Assembly (NCBI RefSeq): GCF_037975245.1
Contig: NC_092582.1
Coordinates: 21,164,577 to 21,228,576 of the forward strand
DNA length: 64,000 nucleotides
From: Apostichopus japonicus
Lineage: Eukaryota; Echinodermata; Holothuroidea; Aspidochirotida; Stichopodidae
Reading direction: 5' to 3'
Translations under genes and position numbers: made by a program
Shown here: positions 48,995 to 59,889 of the stretch, one piece after another
Position numbering within the stretch: position 1 is the first letter of the stretch
How the letters are laid out: each line of letters begins with the position of its first letter
The notes under the pieces: generated by a model
Told to the model about the DNA's origin: nothing
Database searches by the model: none
Seen by the model: only the letters and a program-made list of their open reading frames with translations

Positions 48995-49075
48995 CAGATA
49001 TGGTGGTGGGAGGTAGTCTGCACTGATGGGGGGATATGGTGGTGGGAGGTAGTCTGCACTGATGGGGGGGGGAGG
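48995..49075. repeat. Two copies of a 34-35-bp unit
   Basis: GATATGGTGGTGGGAGGTAG then TCTGCACTGATGGGG occurs twice in tandem. Confidence 0.85.
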
Positions 49076-49282
49076 GGATATCCCATCTGTCCAGGCCTAA
49101 CTACGAGCCTGTATATAACAAAATTGACGTTATCAATAAAGCAGATTGTGCCCCCCCCCCCCCCCAAAAAAAAATGCTCATGCAGCTAGTTGAGTCAGCG
49201 ATTGCCCTTATTCTCTTTACTCTAGATAAACAAAGATAAAAAAAAAATACAATAAAAAAACAGATTCTTTTAACTTAATTAT

Positions 49283-49288
49283 TTTATT
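49283..49288 (-). promoter_or_regulatory. Candidate polyadenylation signal of the kinase gene
   Basis: TTTATT on the plus strand (AATAAA in sense) about 400 bases after the kinase stop, in a very AT-rich stretch. Inference from position only. Confidence 0.35.
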
Positions 49289-49434
49289 TTTATAACTCAT
49301 AGAAGAAAAACCTATCTTTTAATGAATATGAATGAAATATCAAATTTTAAAAATTTATAAAAGCTAAAAATTTGTTTTCTGGAATGTCACGCCATTTGGT
49401 ATATACTTGTTCGAATGTGGTCTTCAAGGATCAC

Positions 49435-49565
49435 CGCGGCGAACTATAATATGAGTACATTGCAGTGTTTATTGATCATATCGTCTATACTGATCCTTCC
49501 CAAAACACTTCATCTCTTCGGATCAAGCTCTAACAAAATCTGCAGAGTCGATCCTTTTTGTCCTT
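49435..49565 (-). pseudogene. Decayed copy of the kinase C-terminal lobe
   Basis: Minus-strand reading gives GQKGSTLQILLELDPKR, a stop, then SVLGRISIDDMINKH. The intact gene upstream has GAKAILQRLLDPDPNRR and then VVIEDLEQLTQTHA at the matching place. The TTCGGATC..GCTCTAACAAA and TTCGGATCGGGATCCAATAAA strings show the DNA similarity. The stop and the missing catalytic region mean it cannot be functional. It may be left from a tandem kinase duplication, or it may lie in the 3' UTR of the intact gene. Confidence 0.5.
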
Positions 49566-49691
49566 CACTGCAGAGAACAAATTCCACTTCCGATAATAGG
49601 ATTAGAAGTTTTATGAATAGAAGTTTGAGTCAATTGTCTCAAAAGTTCGCTCCTGAGTCAGCGGTGACATGAGTAACGTTCTCTTAACGAC

Positions 49692-50420
49692 CTATAAGAT
49701 GTTAGTAAGAGGAGCGTGTGTCTGGGTCAGCTGCTCTAAATCCTCAATAACTACCCGTCTGTTCGGATCGGGATCCAATAAACGCTGTAGAATAGCTTTA
49801 GCTCCGATGGGTATGTTGCAATGCCATTTTAGAGGCTTCCTTTGTGCTTTCTTCAGAGAAGAGAAAGGTAGCCGTCCAAAGATCATGTAATAGTACATGA
49901 CACCAACAGACCAGACGGTAGACTTGACCAAGTCGCACGATCCAGTGTTACGTCGTTCGGGAGCCATGTTCCATACCTTTGTACCGCCAGCTGATGTTAC
50001 GATACACTGACCATTGACGACCTTCTTGGCTAGTCCGCAATCGATGGCTTTTAGCTGGTCTTGACCACAAATCAACAAGTTACTTGGTTTCAGGTCTCCA
50101 TGTAACCAGCCACATTGATGGATAGCCAACACCATCGATACGAGCTGTTTGAGGAAGGAGAAGGCCACACATGGAAGCATGGGCTTGTGTTGCCTTAAAT
50201 ATGTATCGAACGAGAGGCATCCCATTGGTTTCTCCATCACAAAGAAGAACACATCATCGTTGCCCAGGGAGACCTCACCGAAGCCGAGAAGATCCACAAC
50301 ACTGGTCACAGATTCCAGTGCGATAAGAGCTGCTGCCTCTACAGGTATCTGATCATTCTGACTAGGGAGATTGGTCCATGAATAAATATCATCGCATAAG
50401 GTAAGCTTGATGGCAACCTC
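49692..50420 (-). CDS. Kinase exon 5 (catalytic domain and stop)
   Basis: Acceptor ATCTCTACAG, then EVAIKL in frame. Holds all catalytic motifs from the lysine to the C-lobe Arg (DPNRR) without an intron, then a 20-residue tail. Confidence 0.94.
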   Translation of the reverse strand, partial: EVAIKLTLCDDIYSWTNLPSQNDQIPVEAAALIALESVTSVVDLLGFGEVSLGNDDVFFFVMEKPMGCLSFDTYLRQHKPMLPCVAFSFLKQLVSMVLAIHQCGWLHGDLKPSNLLICGQDQLKAIDCGLAKKVVNGQCIVTSAGGTKVWNMAPERRNTGSCDLVKSTVWSVGVMYYYMIFGRLPFSSLKKAQRKPLKWHCNIPIGAKAILQRLLDPDPNRRVVIEDLEQLTQTHAPLTNIL

Positions 50421-52929
50421 CTGTAGAGATATAATTCGAAAACATAAAACAGTAGGCTGTAGAGCAAATACCGGTACTTTTACACACTATGTATCGAATT
50501 GAAGGTCAATTGGCCCTGTACACCATAGTTTATATCAAACTGCGATACGAAATAAAAACGCACAAACTTTAATGTAAACTTTATATTTACCTGGCCGGAG
50601 TTGTTCAAAGGTCTTCCGTTGTAGACCAAACCAAAACCACCTCTACCAATCTGATCATTAAGAAGCTCGTAACCTGATCTTCGCACTTCTGCCTTGACCA
50701 TGGCCATATTGTCACGTGGTACTGACACCTGTCGACTGGAACCAGAAGTGGAACCAGTACTGCTTCTGCCACCGCTAGCCAGACTGCCATTATTGTGAGT
50801 ACTGGCACCGTTACCAGTATTCTCACCTCCGTAACCAACAGCACCGCCGCTGTTACTAGTATTACTACCGCTGCCACCATAACTGGTGCTTCCTCCACTG
50901 CTAGAGGACGTGCTGCTACGAGTCCTCTGTAGAGAAAAAACAAACGGAGGATATCAAAACTTACGTGAGACGAGAAGACGAAATACAGAGAGAGAAGATT
51001 GTGTGATCAATGACCAAAGACTATGTACACAAGAAAGAAAAAAACGTAAATGATTTTACCGACATAACATTATGTCAGTTCCTATCCTATATATAAGATC
51101 CAAGACCTTTTAACCTAGGTATCACAAGGTTACATCACGTATGATCAGCGGTTTATTTTTACACTTATAGTGCATGAATAAACATTTGATTTTGTAGGTC
51201 CATGTCCTCACAAAAGTTTAAAAACTTGCCTATTTCTTATATCCTGTCTGCTTATTATTCATATCTTTTTCTCCATCTTATTTTGTTTGATTTATGTTTT
51301 CTAAGGTTTATTTTCATATGTTACAAATCAAATCTATTACCGATATTTACTTTCGTATAACAACATCAACATTAGGTCTATATGACAAGTTAATAGCCTA
51401 TACTTATAACAGTCAGTTTACACATTGATCAGGAAAAATAAAACAAGTATACAAACCTTTCTCTTCTGGTCATTTTGTCCATTAGGGCCGGCCATGGGTC
51501 CTCGGCAACGACGAAGTTCTTCTTTAAGTTTCAGATTTTGATCTTCAATCTCCTTGTAGCTCCTGAAACCAAAGATAAATGTTAAAATGCTGTATAAGAA
51601 GTTTGCATAAAGTGAATTATAAGACTGTTGATAAACAAGAGAAGGGTTTCCCTGACCAATCACCAAGCCTTCATATGGCATTGCACTTACGTCATACATA
51701 ATCAACTAATAGAAGCAACATTTCATGTGCTGTTTTAGCTCCAGCCAGCCGGGTCAGATTGCTAAGGTTTACACTTAGAGGGATGGGTGAAAAAACACTG
51801 CTTACTTGATAGAACTCTAAAATAGAATCTGAAGGTGGAAAATATATTATTTGTGCTTTAATAACTAATAAAAGTATAATACGATACTCATTCGTGCAAA
51901 CTTTGGCTCATCGAATCCATTTCTCCCACCCAGCTGTTACTCTAAACCTTAACATTTAACAACTTACTTAAGCAAAGAGCTGACATCCAAGGCCAGTGTA
52001 TCAAACACTGAGTCTATCTCTCTTCCAACATGACGGTTTCTTGAATCCTTACAGAAGCCAAGTAAACCTGGAATTGGTGAAATGATGAATAAATTAAGTG
52101 AAAATAGTAGTCAAGTAAAAGTAAAGTGTAAACCGCAAGGGACACATTATAGACTTTACCGTATATGTTGTTTTCAATTTATATGTTACCAAGCAGTGTA
52201 CCTAGAATAGGTGGCACCCAGCTAGGACGGATCCTTCCTTTGTCACCCGTGCAGGAGATACCGTCCTGGTGGAGGGGTCTAAAGGGGTATAAAGGGATGT
52301 CCCCCTTCCCTTTGAGAAAGTTGATGTAAAGTGGCTTAGATGCAAAATGGTGCTATCTGTGGCAAAGCTTTGAACTGATTATATGATCAATATGTGGAAT
52401 GGCACTCCCCCCTGAGTGGTACCCAGGATGGCAGGACCCCCCCCCCCACCCACCCACCACCGCTTAGCTATACCTAAGGGACAGTGTAGGTAAGGAAACT
52501 GTTTGTCATGCAGATTTATGTGAACGGCTTTTTTGCAGGAAATTCGCTATTTCTCGCCATCAATTCTTAGTCGTACTAAGCATGATACGACGCCAATTTC
52601 ATGTACCCATTAATCAATTGAGCATATATATATATATTATATTATATTATGTATAGTGCTTTTGAACTTGAAAAATTTTCGAAAGCATCTGGCAACAGTA
52701 GAGTGAGTGACGTCATCATAGCCGTTCAGCTGAAAATCACGTTTCATTTCTCTATGATGTTTAATTTTAGTTCATCTGAAGAGGACAACCGACCTATTCG
52801 TCAGTAATGATATATCTACACTTTCAAATTAAAACCTTACATAAACTATTTAAAATTACACACATGTAATACAATATCGAGTTACTTACCAGCCAGGCGA
52901 AGCAAATCAAAAGTTAATATTTGATTCAT
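49692..52929 (-). CDS. Serine/threonine-type protein kinase, 436 residues, five coding exons
   Basis: Exons 5' to 3': 52929-52890, 52067-51968, 51562-51457, 50926-50591, 50420-49692; total 1311 bases, frame closed, stop TAG. Residues 1-80 are helical, with a heptad-like stretch (EIEDQNLKLKEELRRCRG). Residues 83-145 are a Ser/Gly/Asn/Thr-rich low-complexity linker. The kinase domain runs from about 168: glycine loop GRGGFG 176-181, VAIK lysine K199, likely helix-C Glu E222 or E231, HGDLKPSN with D303 and N308, DCG with D321, APE 347-349, then TVWSVG 362-367. The nucleotide and metal ligands are present, so activity is plausible, but the HRD Arg is Gly, DFG is DCG and the DxWSxG Asp is Thr. PIM, MOS and STK35-like kinases were considered; none fits clearly. 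Family unassigned. The start was chosen as the first ATG in the exon that splices in phase. Confidence 0.88.
50591..50926 (-). CDS. Kinase exon 4 (low-complexity linker and glycine loop)
   Basis: 112 codons from acceptor TTTTCTCTACAG to donor GTAAAT. The first ~60 codons are Ser/Gly/Asn/Thr rich; the last ~35 hold YELLNDQIGRGGFGLVYNG, the start of the kinase fold. Confidence 0.9.
51457..51562 (-). CDS. Kinase exon 3
   Basis: Encodes SYKEIEDQNLKLKEELRRCR, a likely coiled-coil, and GPMAGPNGQNDQKRK. Acceptor GGTTTCAG, donor GTTTGT. Confidence 0.82.
51968..52067 (-). CDS. Kinase exon 2
   Basis: Encodes LLGFCKDSRNRHVGREIDSV then FDTLALDVSSLL. Acceptor AATTCCAG, donor GTAAGT. Confidence 0.8.
52240..52460. 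mobile_element. Fragment of the GC-biased MITE family (kinase intron 1)
   Basis: GGAGGGGTCTAAAGGGG, GATGTCCCCCTTCCC and TTAGATGCAAAATGGTG match the interiors of elements at 3.5, 48.2 and 55.8 kb. No clear ends. Confidence 0.5.
52890..52929 (-). CDS. Kinase exon 1 (start codon)
   Basis: Encodes MNQILTFDLLRLA plus one base. Donor GTAAGT. Reading phase fits exon 2 (G|GT). A further-upstream start in the same exon is not excluded. Confidence 0.7.
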
Positions 52930-53138
52930 TCTTTGATTCGATGAAATCACAAAGATTTCTAGAAGCTTTCGAAAGTACGTATGTAACGCTTATATAGCAA
53001 ATTGTATATGTGATGTTTTAATATGTGTTTCTTGTTGTCATTGTGAAGGTAACCAACCCACTGTTTCGTCACGATATATGCAAATAGTGCGCGCATGTAC
53101 GCAAAGCATCAATACATACCATTTTAGTACTGATTACC

Positions 53139-53290
53139 CAGGCGCGTATCCAGGATTTTCAAACCCGGGGGGCGCGAATTACTATCTAAGCGGAGCGCCA
53201 CCATCGGTTGGCGCGCAGCGTACAAGAAAATTTCTTGTTTTGAAACCCCCCCAGATCACCGGAAACGGCACTTCTCGGGCTTGAAATGAC
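53139..53290. mobile_element. Solo end of a CAGGCGCGTATCCAGG-type element
   Basis: CAGGCGCGTATCCAGGATTT is followed by a GGGGGGCGCG tract and by AGCGGAGCGCCACC..GGTTGGCGCGCAGCG, which can pair (GCGCCA/TGGCGC). The same body occurs at 53890-53990 and twice in 54620-54810. No matching right end was found. Confidence 0.55.
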
Positions 53291-53826
53291 CAACCAGATG
53301 TACACTTTTTGCCTGAGAACCAGGTATTTCCTAATAGTTTTTTTTTTCCATCCATAACTTTTTGAAGTTTGTCAACCTGGCACACATCATGTTCGACCTG
53401 ATGGCATCTCCTGTGGGTCTTTGCTTTTGTAGGTGATTCTACGTCGCGGCCCACAATACCCGTCAGCCCCACTTTTCAAGGTTTTAAGCCCCATATTTGT
53501 TCAGAATTTGAAAATTCACATTTCTCGTGAATAAACTCACTTCAAAACATACCCATAATGTTGTACAAAATTTCATCTATGGACAACCAATATAGAAAAA
53601 CTTCCTTCAACCCCTAACAGACCGGTCAAAATTGCACGAGTAGAGGGAAGTGTGATGCAGAATGTTGGTCAGAAATTTTCGAAAATTCAGACACAGTTAA
53701 TTTATTGGTGTACAAACATTAAAACCTCTTATAACGGCTATTATAAAACTTGGTTGAAGGAAATGAAAAAATAGCAGATATTTCCGAAACCGAACACTAC
53801 ACACATAGGCGTAGGAGGCGCGGCGG

Positions 53827-54213
53827 CAGTGGCGGAGCTAGGGGTATTGGTCAGGAGTGGCGAGAATGGTCTGTAGGAGCGCTTTCGACACTATCTAAGC
53901 GGAGCGCCACCACTGGTTGGCGCGTAGCGTACAGACAATTTTTGAATAAAGATACTCCCTAGATCGCCGGAAATGACCCTTTCCGGGCCTGGCTAATTTG
54001 CAGATAAACAAAGAATAAGGTGTCATCGCCAAATTACACCAACAAAATGTGACAAATGTCAATAAGTAGATGAGAGCGCAATAAAAAAGTCAATAATCTA
54101 GAATAAGTAAAAAGTGGTAAAGAGCTGAAAAAGACGCCAGCAGTCCATTTGAGTCCGTCAGGGGGGGGGCATCCACCCCCCCCCCCCCCGACCGTATGGA
54201 CGCTCCGCCACTG
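53827..54213. mobile_element. 387-bp hAT-like MITE with GC-rich 8-bp target duplication
   Basis: Starts CAGTGGCGGAGC and ends GCTCCGCCACTG. Both flanks are CGCGGCGG (53819-53826 and 54214-54221). The interior includes the GCGCCACC..GGTTGGCGCG hairpin body shared with neighbours. Non-coding. Confidence 0.9.
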
Positions 54214-54569
54214 CGCGGCGGGGGTGCAGCCCCTAATTCGCCATTACTAATGTAAAAGAGAGTTTTGACATAATTGGACCTCCATGCTTTTTATACATCT
54301 ACATGAGACATGTCGTTGTTTACATTAGCATCCCGCGAAATACTGCGCAATTTGAACGGACCGTACGGTACATGATGGCATGCGATGTAATAACCGATGC
54401 TTGCTTATATGATATTGACATGAACACGTTGAACGCGCGCTTCGCGCGCGAAAATTTTTGGTTGTTTTTTCAGGCAAATCGGACAGTTTTGAGGCTTTTC
54501 ATCCTGGAACGCCATTTTCATGCTCACTGATATGATGTGATATATGCTGTTTGCGTTACAAATTCGAAC

Positions 54570-54810
54570 AGGCGCGTAGCGAGGAATTTGCCAAGGGAGG
54601 GGCGAAGCCTGTAGGCAAATTATCTAAGCGTAGCGCCACCATAGGTTGGCGCGAAGCGTACAAGAAAATTTTGGCCGAAAATGCCTCCCAGATCGCTGGA
54701 AATGGCACTACCCAAGACCATTTGTTAGCGCGAAGCGTACAAGCAAATTTTGGCCGAAAATGTCTCCCAGATCGCTGGAAATGACACTTCCCAGGCCTTG
54801 TAAGTTGCCT
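54570..54810. mobile_element. CAGGCGCGTAGCGAGG-type element with a doubled body
   Basis: The left end CAGGCGCGTAGCGAGGAATT is clear. The block GCGCGAAGCGTACAAG..AATTTTGGCCGAAAATG..CTCCCAGATCGCTGGAAATG occurs twice in tandem, about 75-80 bases apart. The right end was not found. Confidence 0.6.
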
Positions 54811-55039
54811 CTAAGCACTTTCTATTTTGAAATTACTTAGCGATATCATTTAAAAAAATGCTGAATGGGGGTGGGGCGGGCGGTCGCCCCCATCCCAAAA
54901 TGCGTCATGTTCCCCGACGACACGGTCGAGTTCGAGACCAGCCACAGTTGGTTTCATAGCACAATTCTACACACGCGTTATGATAGACCATATATAGTAC
55001 ATATATAGATCATTAGTGAGAGAGGAAAATGGAAACGTC

Positions 55040-55350
55040 AAAAAATGGAGTTGTCGGTGTAAGGGGTAGGGTGAGTCACACTTTTACGAAATCATTGATC
55101 CGTCACTGGCTACCCTTCAGCGCTGTAATGATGTCACTGTTCCTCTTTCTCTCCCCGGTGTCTTCGCGTTTTTCTTTTACTCCCTCCTTTTCTCCTTTTT
55201 CTCTCTTTCTTCTTTTTCTTTTCCCTTCCTTCCTCTCCTCCTCCTCTTTTTTCCCCTCTTTTTTCCTTTTTTCTTCTCTTTTTTTTCTCTCCTCTTTTTC
55301 TTACCCGGGGGGCGCGCGCCCCCAACACCCCCCTGGATACTCACCTGTTA
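55040..55350. mobile_element. Pyrimidine tract and inverted end of a CAGGCGCG-type element
   Basis: A C/T-rich tract (55135-55305) is followed by GGGGGGCGCGCGCC and CCCCCTGGATACTCACCTG. The latter is a diverged reverse complement of the CAGGCGCGTATCCAGG end. Confidence 0.45.
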
Positions 55351-55714
55351 CCATACCTGCCGTGGACGCTCTTCGTAGTGCGCAGGTAGATTGCTCTGCG
55401 CGTATAGACAATCCCATAGATATGGTACGGCGCTATAACAAACTCATTGTCCAATATAAGTATATATAGCATGGTGGGCTCATAATTGACGCACTTAAGG
55501 ATTTGAATAACGATGTCTATCAAGGAAAAATCCAAATCACTCAACTGTATGTGTTTTTCATATGTGTAGTTCCTCAGGAATGTTATGATCTCAAAATATT
55601 TAAGGTTCTGTGCTTATGCACCGTACAATTGAGCAGAATTTGACCACAAAATGTCTGCCGTGTCAAGTTCTTTCATACCCCTAAATTGACACATTCGTCG
55701 ATAAGCTAACTGTA

Positions 55715-55970
55715 GTCAGGGGCGTAGCGAAGGGGTTTTTGTTGGGGGTGTGGAGAATTTGATTTGCCGACGGATCTGGAAGTGGTGACTGAAATGGGGG
55801 AGGGGTCTAAGGGGAGGGGATGTCCCCCTCCCATTTGGCAATTTTTTAGTTTTGAAACGTCCTTAGATGCAATCTGGTGCATATTTTAAGTCAAATTTGA
55901 TTTGCCGACGGACCTGGAAGTGGTGACTGAAATGGGGGAGGGGTCTAAGGGGAGGGGGCGTCGATATTAT
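55715..55970. mobile_element. GC-biased MITE relic with an internal duplication
   Basis: Begins CAGGGGCGTAGCGAAGG. The block GATTTGCCGACGGA(T/C)CTGG, AAGTGGTGACTGAAATGGGG and GAGGGGTCTAAGGGGAGGGG occurs twice, about 140 bases apart. Confidence 0.55.
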
Positions 55971-56068
55971 TGTATTACGTTGCACGTAAACCTTACACCA
56001 AAGATATTGTGGAGCGTAAAGGCGCTGTAACATGTCTCTGCTTCATACACACAGAAATATGATTCCAG

Positions 56069-56092
56069 CAGAGCCGTATGTATACGGCTCTG
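56069..56092. mobile_element. 24-bp palindromic micro-insertion with 8-bp target duplication
   Basis: A 10-base arm CAGAGCCGTA, four bases, then the exact reverse complement of the arm. Both flanks are GATTCCAG (56061-56068 and 56093-56100). It looks like a transposon reduced to its two terminal repeats. See also 61660 and 61722. Confidence 0.75.
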
Positions 56093-56499
56093 GATTCCAG
56101 CACCTACATGCGCCCGCGTATTTTCATTGAATGTTTTGCTATAACATATCTTTACGCATTCTAGCCGATGGGCAGATTTTATGCAGTACAGTACTCAAAG
56201 TATAGGCCCTAGAGTCACCGTATACCGACGTAAAAGCAATGCCCGGTTTCATTTCTACGAGGAAATTTACAGCTAGCTAACCGTCAAATTATCATGTTTT
56301 GTTTTGCCATATAGGCCTACCAAAGTCCGTGGAAGTTTTGGCTTTTTCCTTAAAACTTTTTATAAAAGATCGAAAGTTTGAGGAAAACACCGAAATCATT
56401 CAACAGTATATTTCTTTATACCCTCATACACTCTCCTACTTTCTTGAGAACCACCGAAGTATATCATTATCCCGAGTTTTCAAGAAAAGTTGATATTTT

Positions 56500-59390
56500 G
56501 AAATTAAAATAGTCTGTTGAACCTTTAAAACTTTACAATTTCAAGGAATATTTGGGAGAGATCATGATTGAAATTTGTGCCATGAGTGTGTCATTTTGTC
56601 AGGTCATGATGACAAAGTGTAGCCAGGAGGTGCAAACATGGCTACTCCCTTGGCAATTAAGTTCTCTCTCTTTCTCTTTTATTTTTCCTTTTTTTTTCAT
56701 TTTCAAGCTGAATTTACACACTTGACACTGAAACATTGAAAGCATAACTTTTTAGGTGCATGCTCAAAAATTCAACATGTTCGATTCTTTTGGGAAGCCC
56801 AACTTTATAACAGAAAATAGGTACTGCAATAAATAATAATTCTATAAAAATCAATGCAATTGAGAATCGGTCTGTAATATTTGATTTGTTCAAGCTATCA
56901 CCTGTCAAAGAACTTTCGAGTTGCTATTTCCCTGCAGGGTTGAATAAACATGTTCTTACTTTCTTCTCTTTTTGGGGGGGGGGGGTGGGGTGTATGTCGT
57001 TCGTCTTTATCAAGCACATAGATACCTGATGATGGTTGGGTGTGCTTCTGCTACCTTAAGTAAGACTCTTAAAAAAGTGTATGTGAAGATATTATTAAAG
57101 AATTATATGGTATACACGCATTAACAGATGCATGTAGCATTGGCGAATTAGGTATATAGGAGGCTGAATTTTTTATGGGAACAGCCAGATGCGAATGAAG
57201 GATCTTGTGAAGGAGGGGCATTCCCCCTACTTGCGCACGTCATTGGCTTTTAGTGCTGTTGCCAGATAATGGTACCGCTTGGAACCACATTGTGACCGGG
57301 TTACCGTTACTTTTACCAAACAAACGTAATACAAAAGCATAACTGGATCTATCCAACAAGTAACGAATTGTCAACGAATTTAAATTTATAGTCTTCTATT
57401 TTTCTCACTTGGAACCCATGAAAGGGGTTTCTTATATGATCGTCCCTGGTCCTACCGAGGGAATACCATTACACGGTGCTTTTTCAGGGACCTTAAGTTT
57501 CCTCGAAGAGGTCGTGTTTGAAATCCCAGATTTCGAAAAAATGTGAGCAAAGTTTATTTTTCAGCAAATGATAATAATTTGATGCAAATGAGCCTCACAT
57601 ACGTAACTCAAGTATAATAGGATATTAATGTCCTGTGAATTCTGGACTGCTCACACAGCGTAAACATCATGTCGTACAGGTATAGGTTATATGAAAACAA
57701 AACACCATTTGCGACGATGATCACACAGTCTCGATGCACGGAGACTGGGGTTGAGAGCGGATCAGACGTTCGGTAGTTTGGTTTTCGTGCCCAGGTTCTA
57801 TCCTGGGTGACTTTTCTTAAAGAGTATCACCGGTAATCAATTATGGGAGAAAGATCGACAGGTAGATTTTGCTGTAAACTGATAACTCACTTAAATAATT
57901 AAATAATGAAATAAGGCAGAATTTTAGACTACTTTGAGTCCAATATTGTTTCTGTATAGCTATTCCAGTATTTTTCAAGATATGTATCGTTAAGTATACT
58001 TCATTTCTGGAATATTCGTTTTGACTTACTTGATGGTTACGTCGGCTCCTCATTACAGTTGTTATAGTTAATGTTTATCCGTTGTTTTTTAGGTCAACCA
58101 GAATATGTTTGTTAAACTTCATATAAGCAACAGAGCACCCTTGGATGGCATTCAACATCTTTTGTCCTAAAAAAAATGTAATAAATTATAAACATGTCAT
58201 TTGAGACCATATAATCTTAATTTCTCCCATTGAGTTTTGTAATGCAACCGAGGAACTAGTCTGATGGTCTGTGTATACTAAACTAAATGATCCAGTCACT
58301 TTAACTAGTGAACCTCAACTGTTTAAAGGGTCATTCCCAAAAAAATATTAAAAAAATAAGTAAAGGGGCTATATAACCCTAGCTAGACCGAGAGCAGTGG
58401 TTTTAATCGGTCCACAGCATATCAAAGTTAATTTTGTTACTGACGTTATCAAAACACAATACGGGTTAGTTTTGTGAATCTCAAACAAAGTTCTTAAGAA
58501 TCACTCAGTTTCCGAAACTACCTACTATCTGGTATGAGAATTTGCTACAACACTGTTGCTTATAATGGGACCATATTGACACTGGTATACTTTGGTTTTC
58601 CTGCAAAAGTGATAAAGATTAAATTCTTTGTATATTAACATTTTATCTCATGGTCTTGCCGGCTTGTATGTCTCTAGTATTGCAACGAATATGATGGTTG
58701 TTTTGGTGTAGGTTGTGTAAATCTTTACCAACATATTTATGTCAAACAATGAGTTTAATTAAGATCCTGCAAACCCTTGTGAACCGCATGACCGTTTGAA
58801 TGTTTTACTTGGCTTACCACAAATAACCCATTACAATAAAATCAATTCCACCTTCAGAGTGACCGGAAAAAAAAAACGGCTTTTAAGGAATTCGACGGCG
58901 CTAGCTTGAAACAGGGTGTTTTTTAAATATAAAATAATTATATGGCTCTTAAAGGTATCCGTAGATTCACTTAAAGGAGAATAGCGCCTCATCAGGCCAC
59001 GTATTCAGTGGATGGTGGCTGCAAGCATGCCGGTCGCAGAGAGTGTGCCCACCTCTGGCCAAAGGCAAGGATTCACGCACGCCACCTAGTACGCTTCTGG
59101 TCGATTTGACCGACCCTCTGCGCATCCTCCCGGGTTCTTTTGCGACAACAAGGTAGACATGGCACGGGATCCCAGGCCACAAAAAGCACCATACCACAGC
59201 CAGAGGTATTATCGCCTCAGGCCTGTCTTGAACCCTAGCCACGGTTTACACGACCGACGAGGAATGAGTCTTTCGTCACCCTCTTATCAGCATCGGCCAT
59301 CACATCAGCTAGTAATTTATATGGTTGAATTAATATATCAAGACTTCAGCGTCGACTACTGAAGTAGAAAAAGAAATTTTATATAATTAT
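56500..59390. other. Long stretch without a recognised gene
   Basis: No exon was identified. CCCAGGTTCTATCCTGGGT near 57790 looks like a T-arm and box B of Pol III type, but no convincing partner was seen. A GC-richer block at 58980-59230 has an open frame without family similarity. A G-run lies near 56975. Confidence 0.4.
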
Positions 59391-59399
59391 AACCAACCA

Positions 59400-59463
59400 T
59401 GGATGCAGTCGAACTCAGTTCATCGGGTTACCAGTCCACTGCTCTACCATCCGAGCCATTAGA
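59400..59463 (-). other. tRNA-like sequence, probably a SINE head or tRNA relic
   Basis: On the minus strand: TGGTAGAGCAGTGGACTGG (box A-like and D arm), then an anticodon-loop-like CTGGTAACC (GGT would read Thr), then GAGTTCGACTGC (weak box B). The T-stem and acceptor stem do not pair well, so it is not a functional tRNA. tRNA-derived SINEs often keep exactly these parts. Confidence 0.45.
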
Positions 59464-59889
59464 CAAGTTAACTTTCTACGCGCTTAAATTAGTATTGTTG
59501 GTTGGCTACAATCTATTGGTAACAGTGAATGACACTGCCTTCAATGAAATCTCTATTCATCCTGCTTTACTGTCATTAGAACAACGGATCTGAATATCTT
59601 TATTAACAAGATGCTCATGCTTCAATGTCTTTGTTTAAATACACTGCAGTAAGCAGCAAGAATGTCGCTTCCTTTCAAGACGTAAAGGTACAATAGGCTT
59701 ATGCCCCGATACTATCGATGACTTCGAAGCAAGTAGTGAAAGAAGAACGGATTCCGTGAAATCTTCTTATTCACAAACTGAGGATGCTTAAGATTATCCT
59801 CGCAAGAGAGTTCTTGCCATGTAAGTTGTCTCCCTTTACAACTATATTTTATGCAGACGATCATGAAATGGGTTCAATACAAACTAATT

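Noticed and set aside
52708-52715. TGACGTCA palindrome (full CRE) in kinase intron 1; another at 61207-61214
   Set aside because: An 8-mer is expected about once per window by chance and no promoter is mapped nearby.
55029-55469. 146-codon plus-strand frame rich in Phe/Ser/Leu
   Set aside because: It is the reading of a C/T-rich low-complexity tract next to a transposon end.
57725-57800. Possible tRNA or Pol III promoter
   Set aside because: The T-arm-like CCCAGGTTCTATCCTGGG is present but no D arm, anticodon arm or acceptor stem could be folded.
58967-59242. 91-codon minus-strand frame in GC-richer DNA
   Set aside because: No family motif, no splice context, and a competing plus-strand frame; composition alone is not enough.
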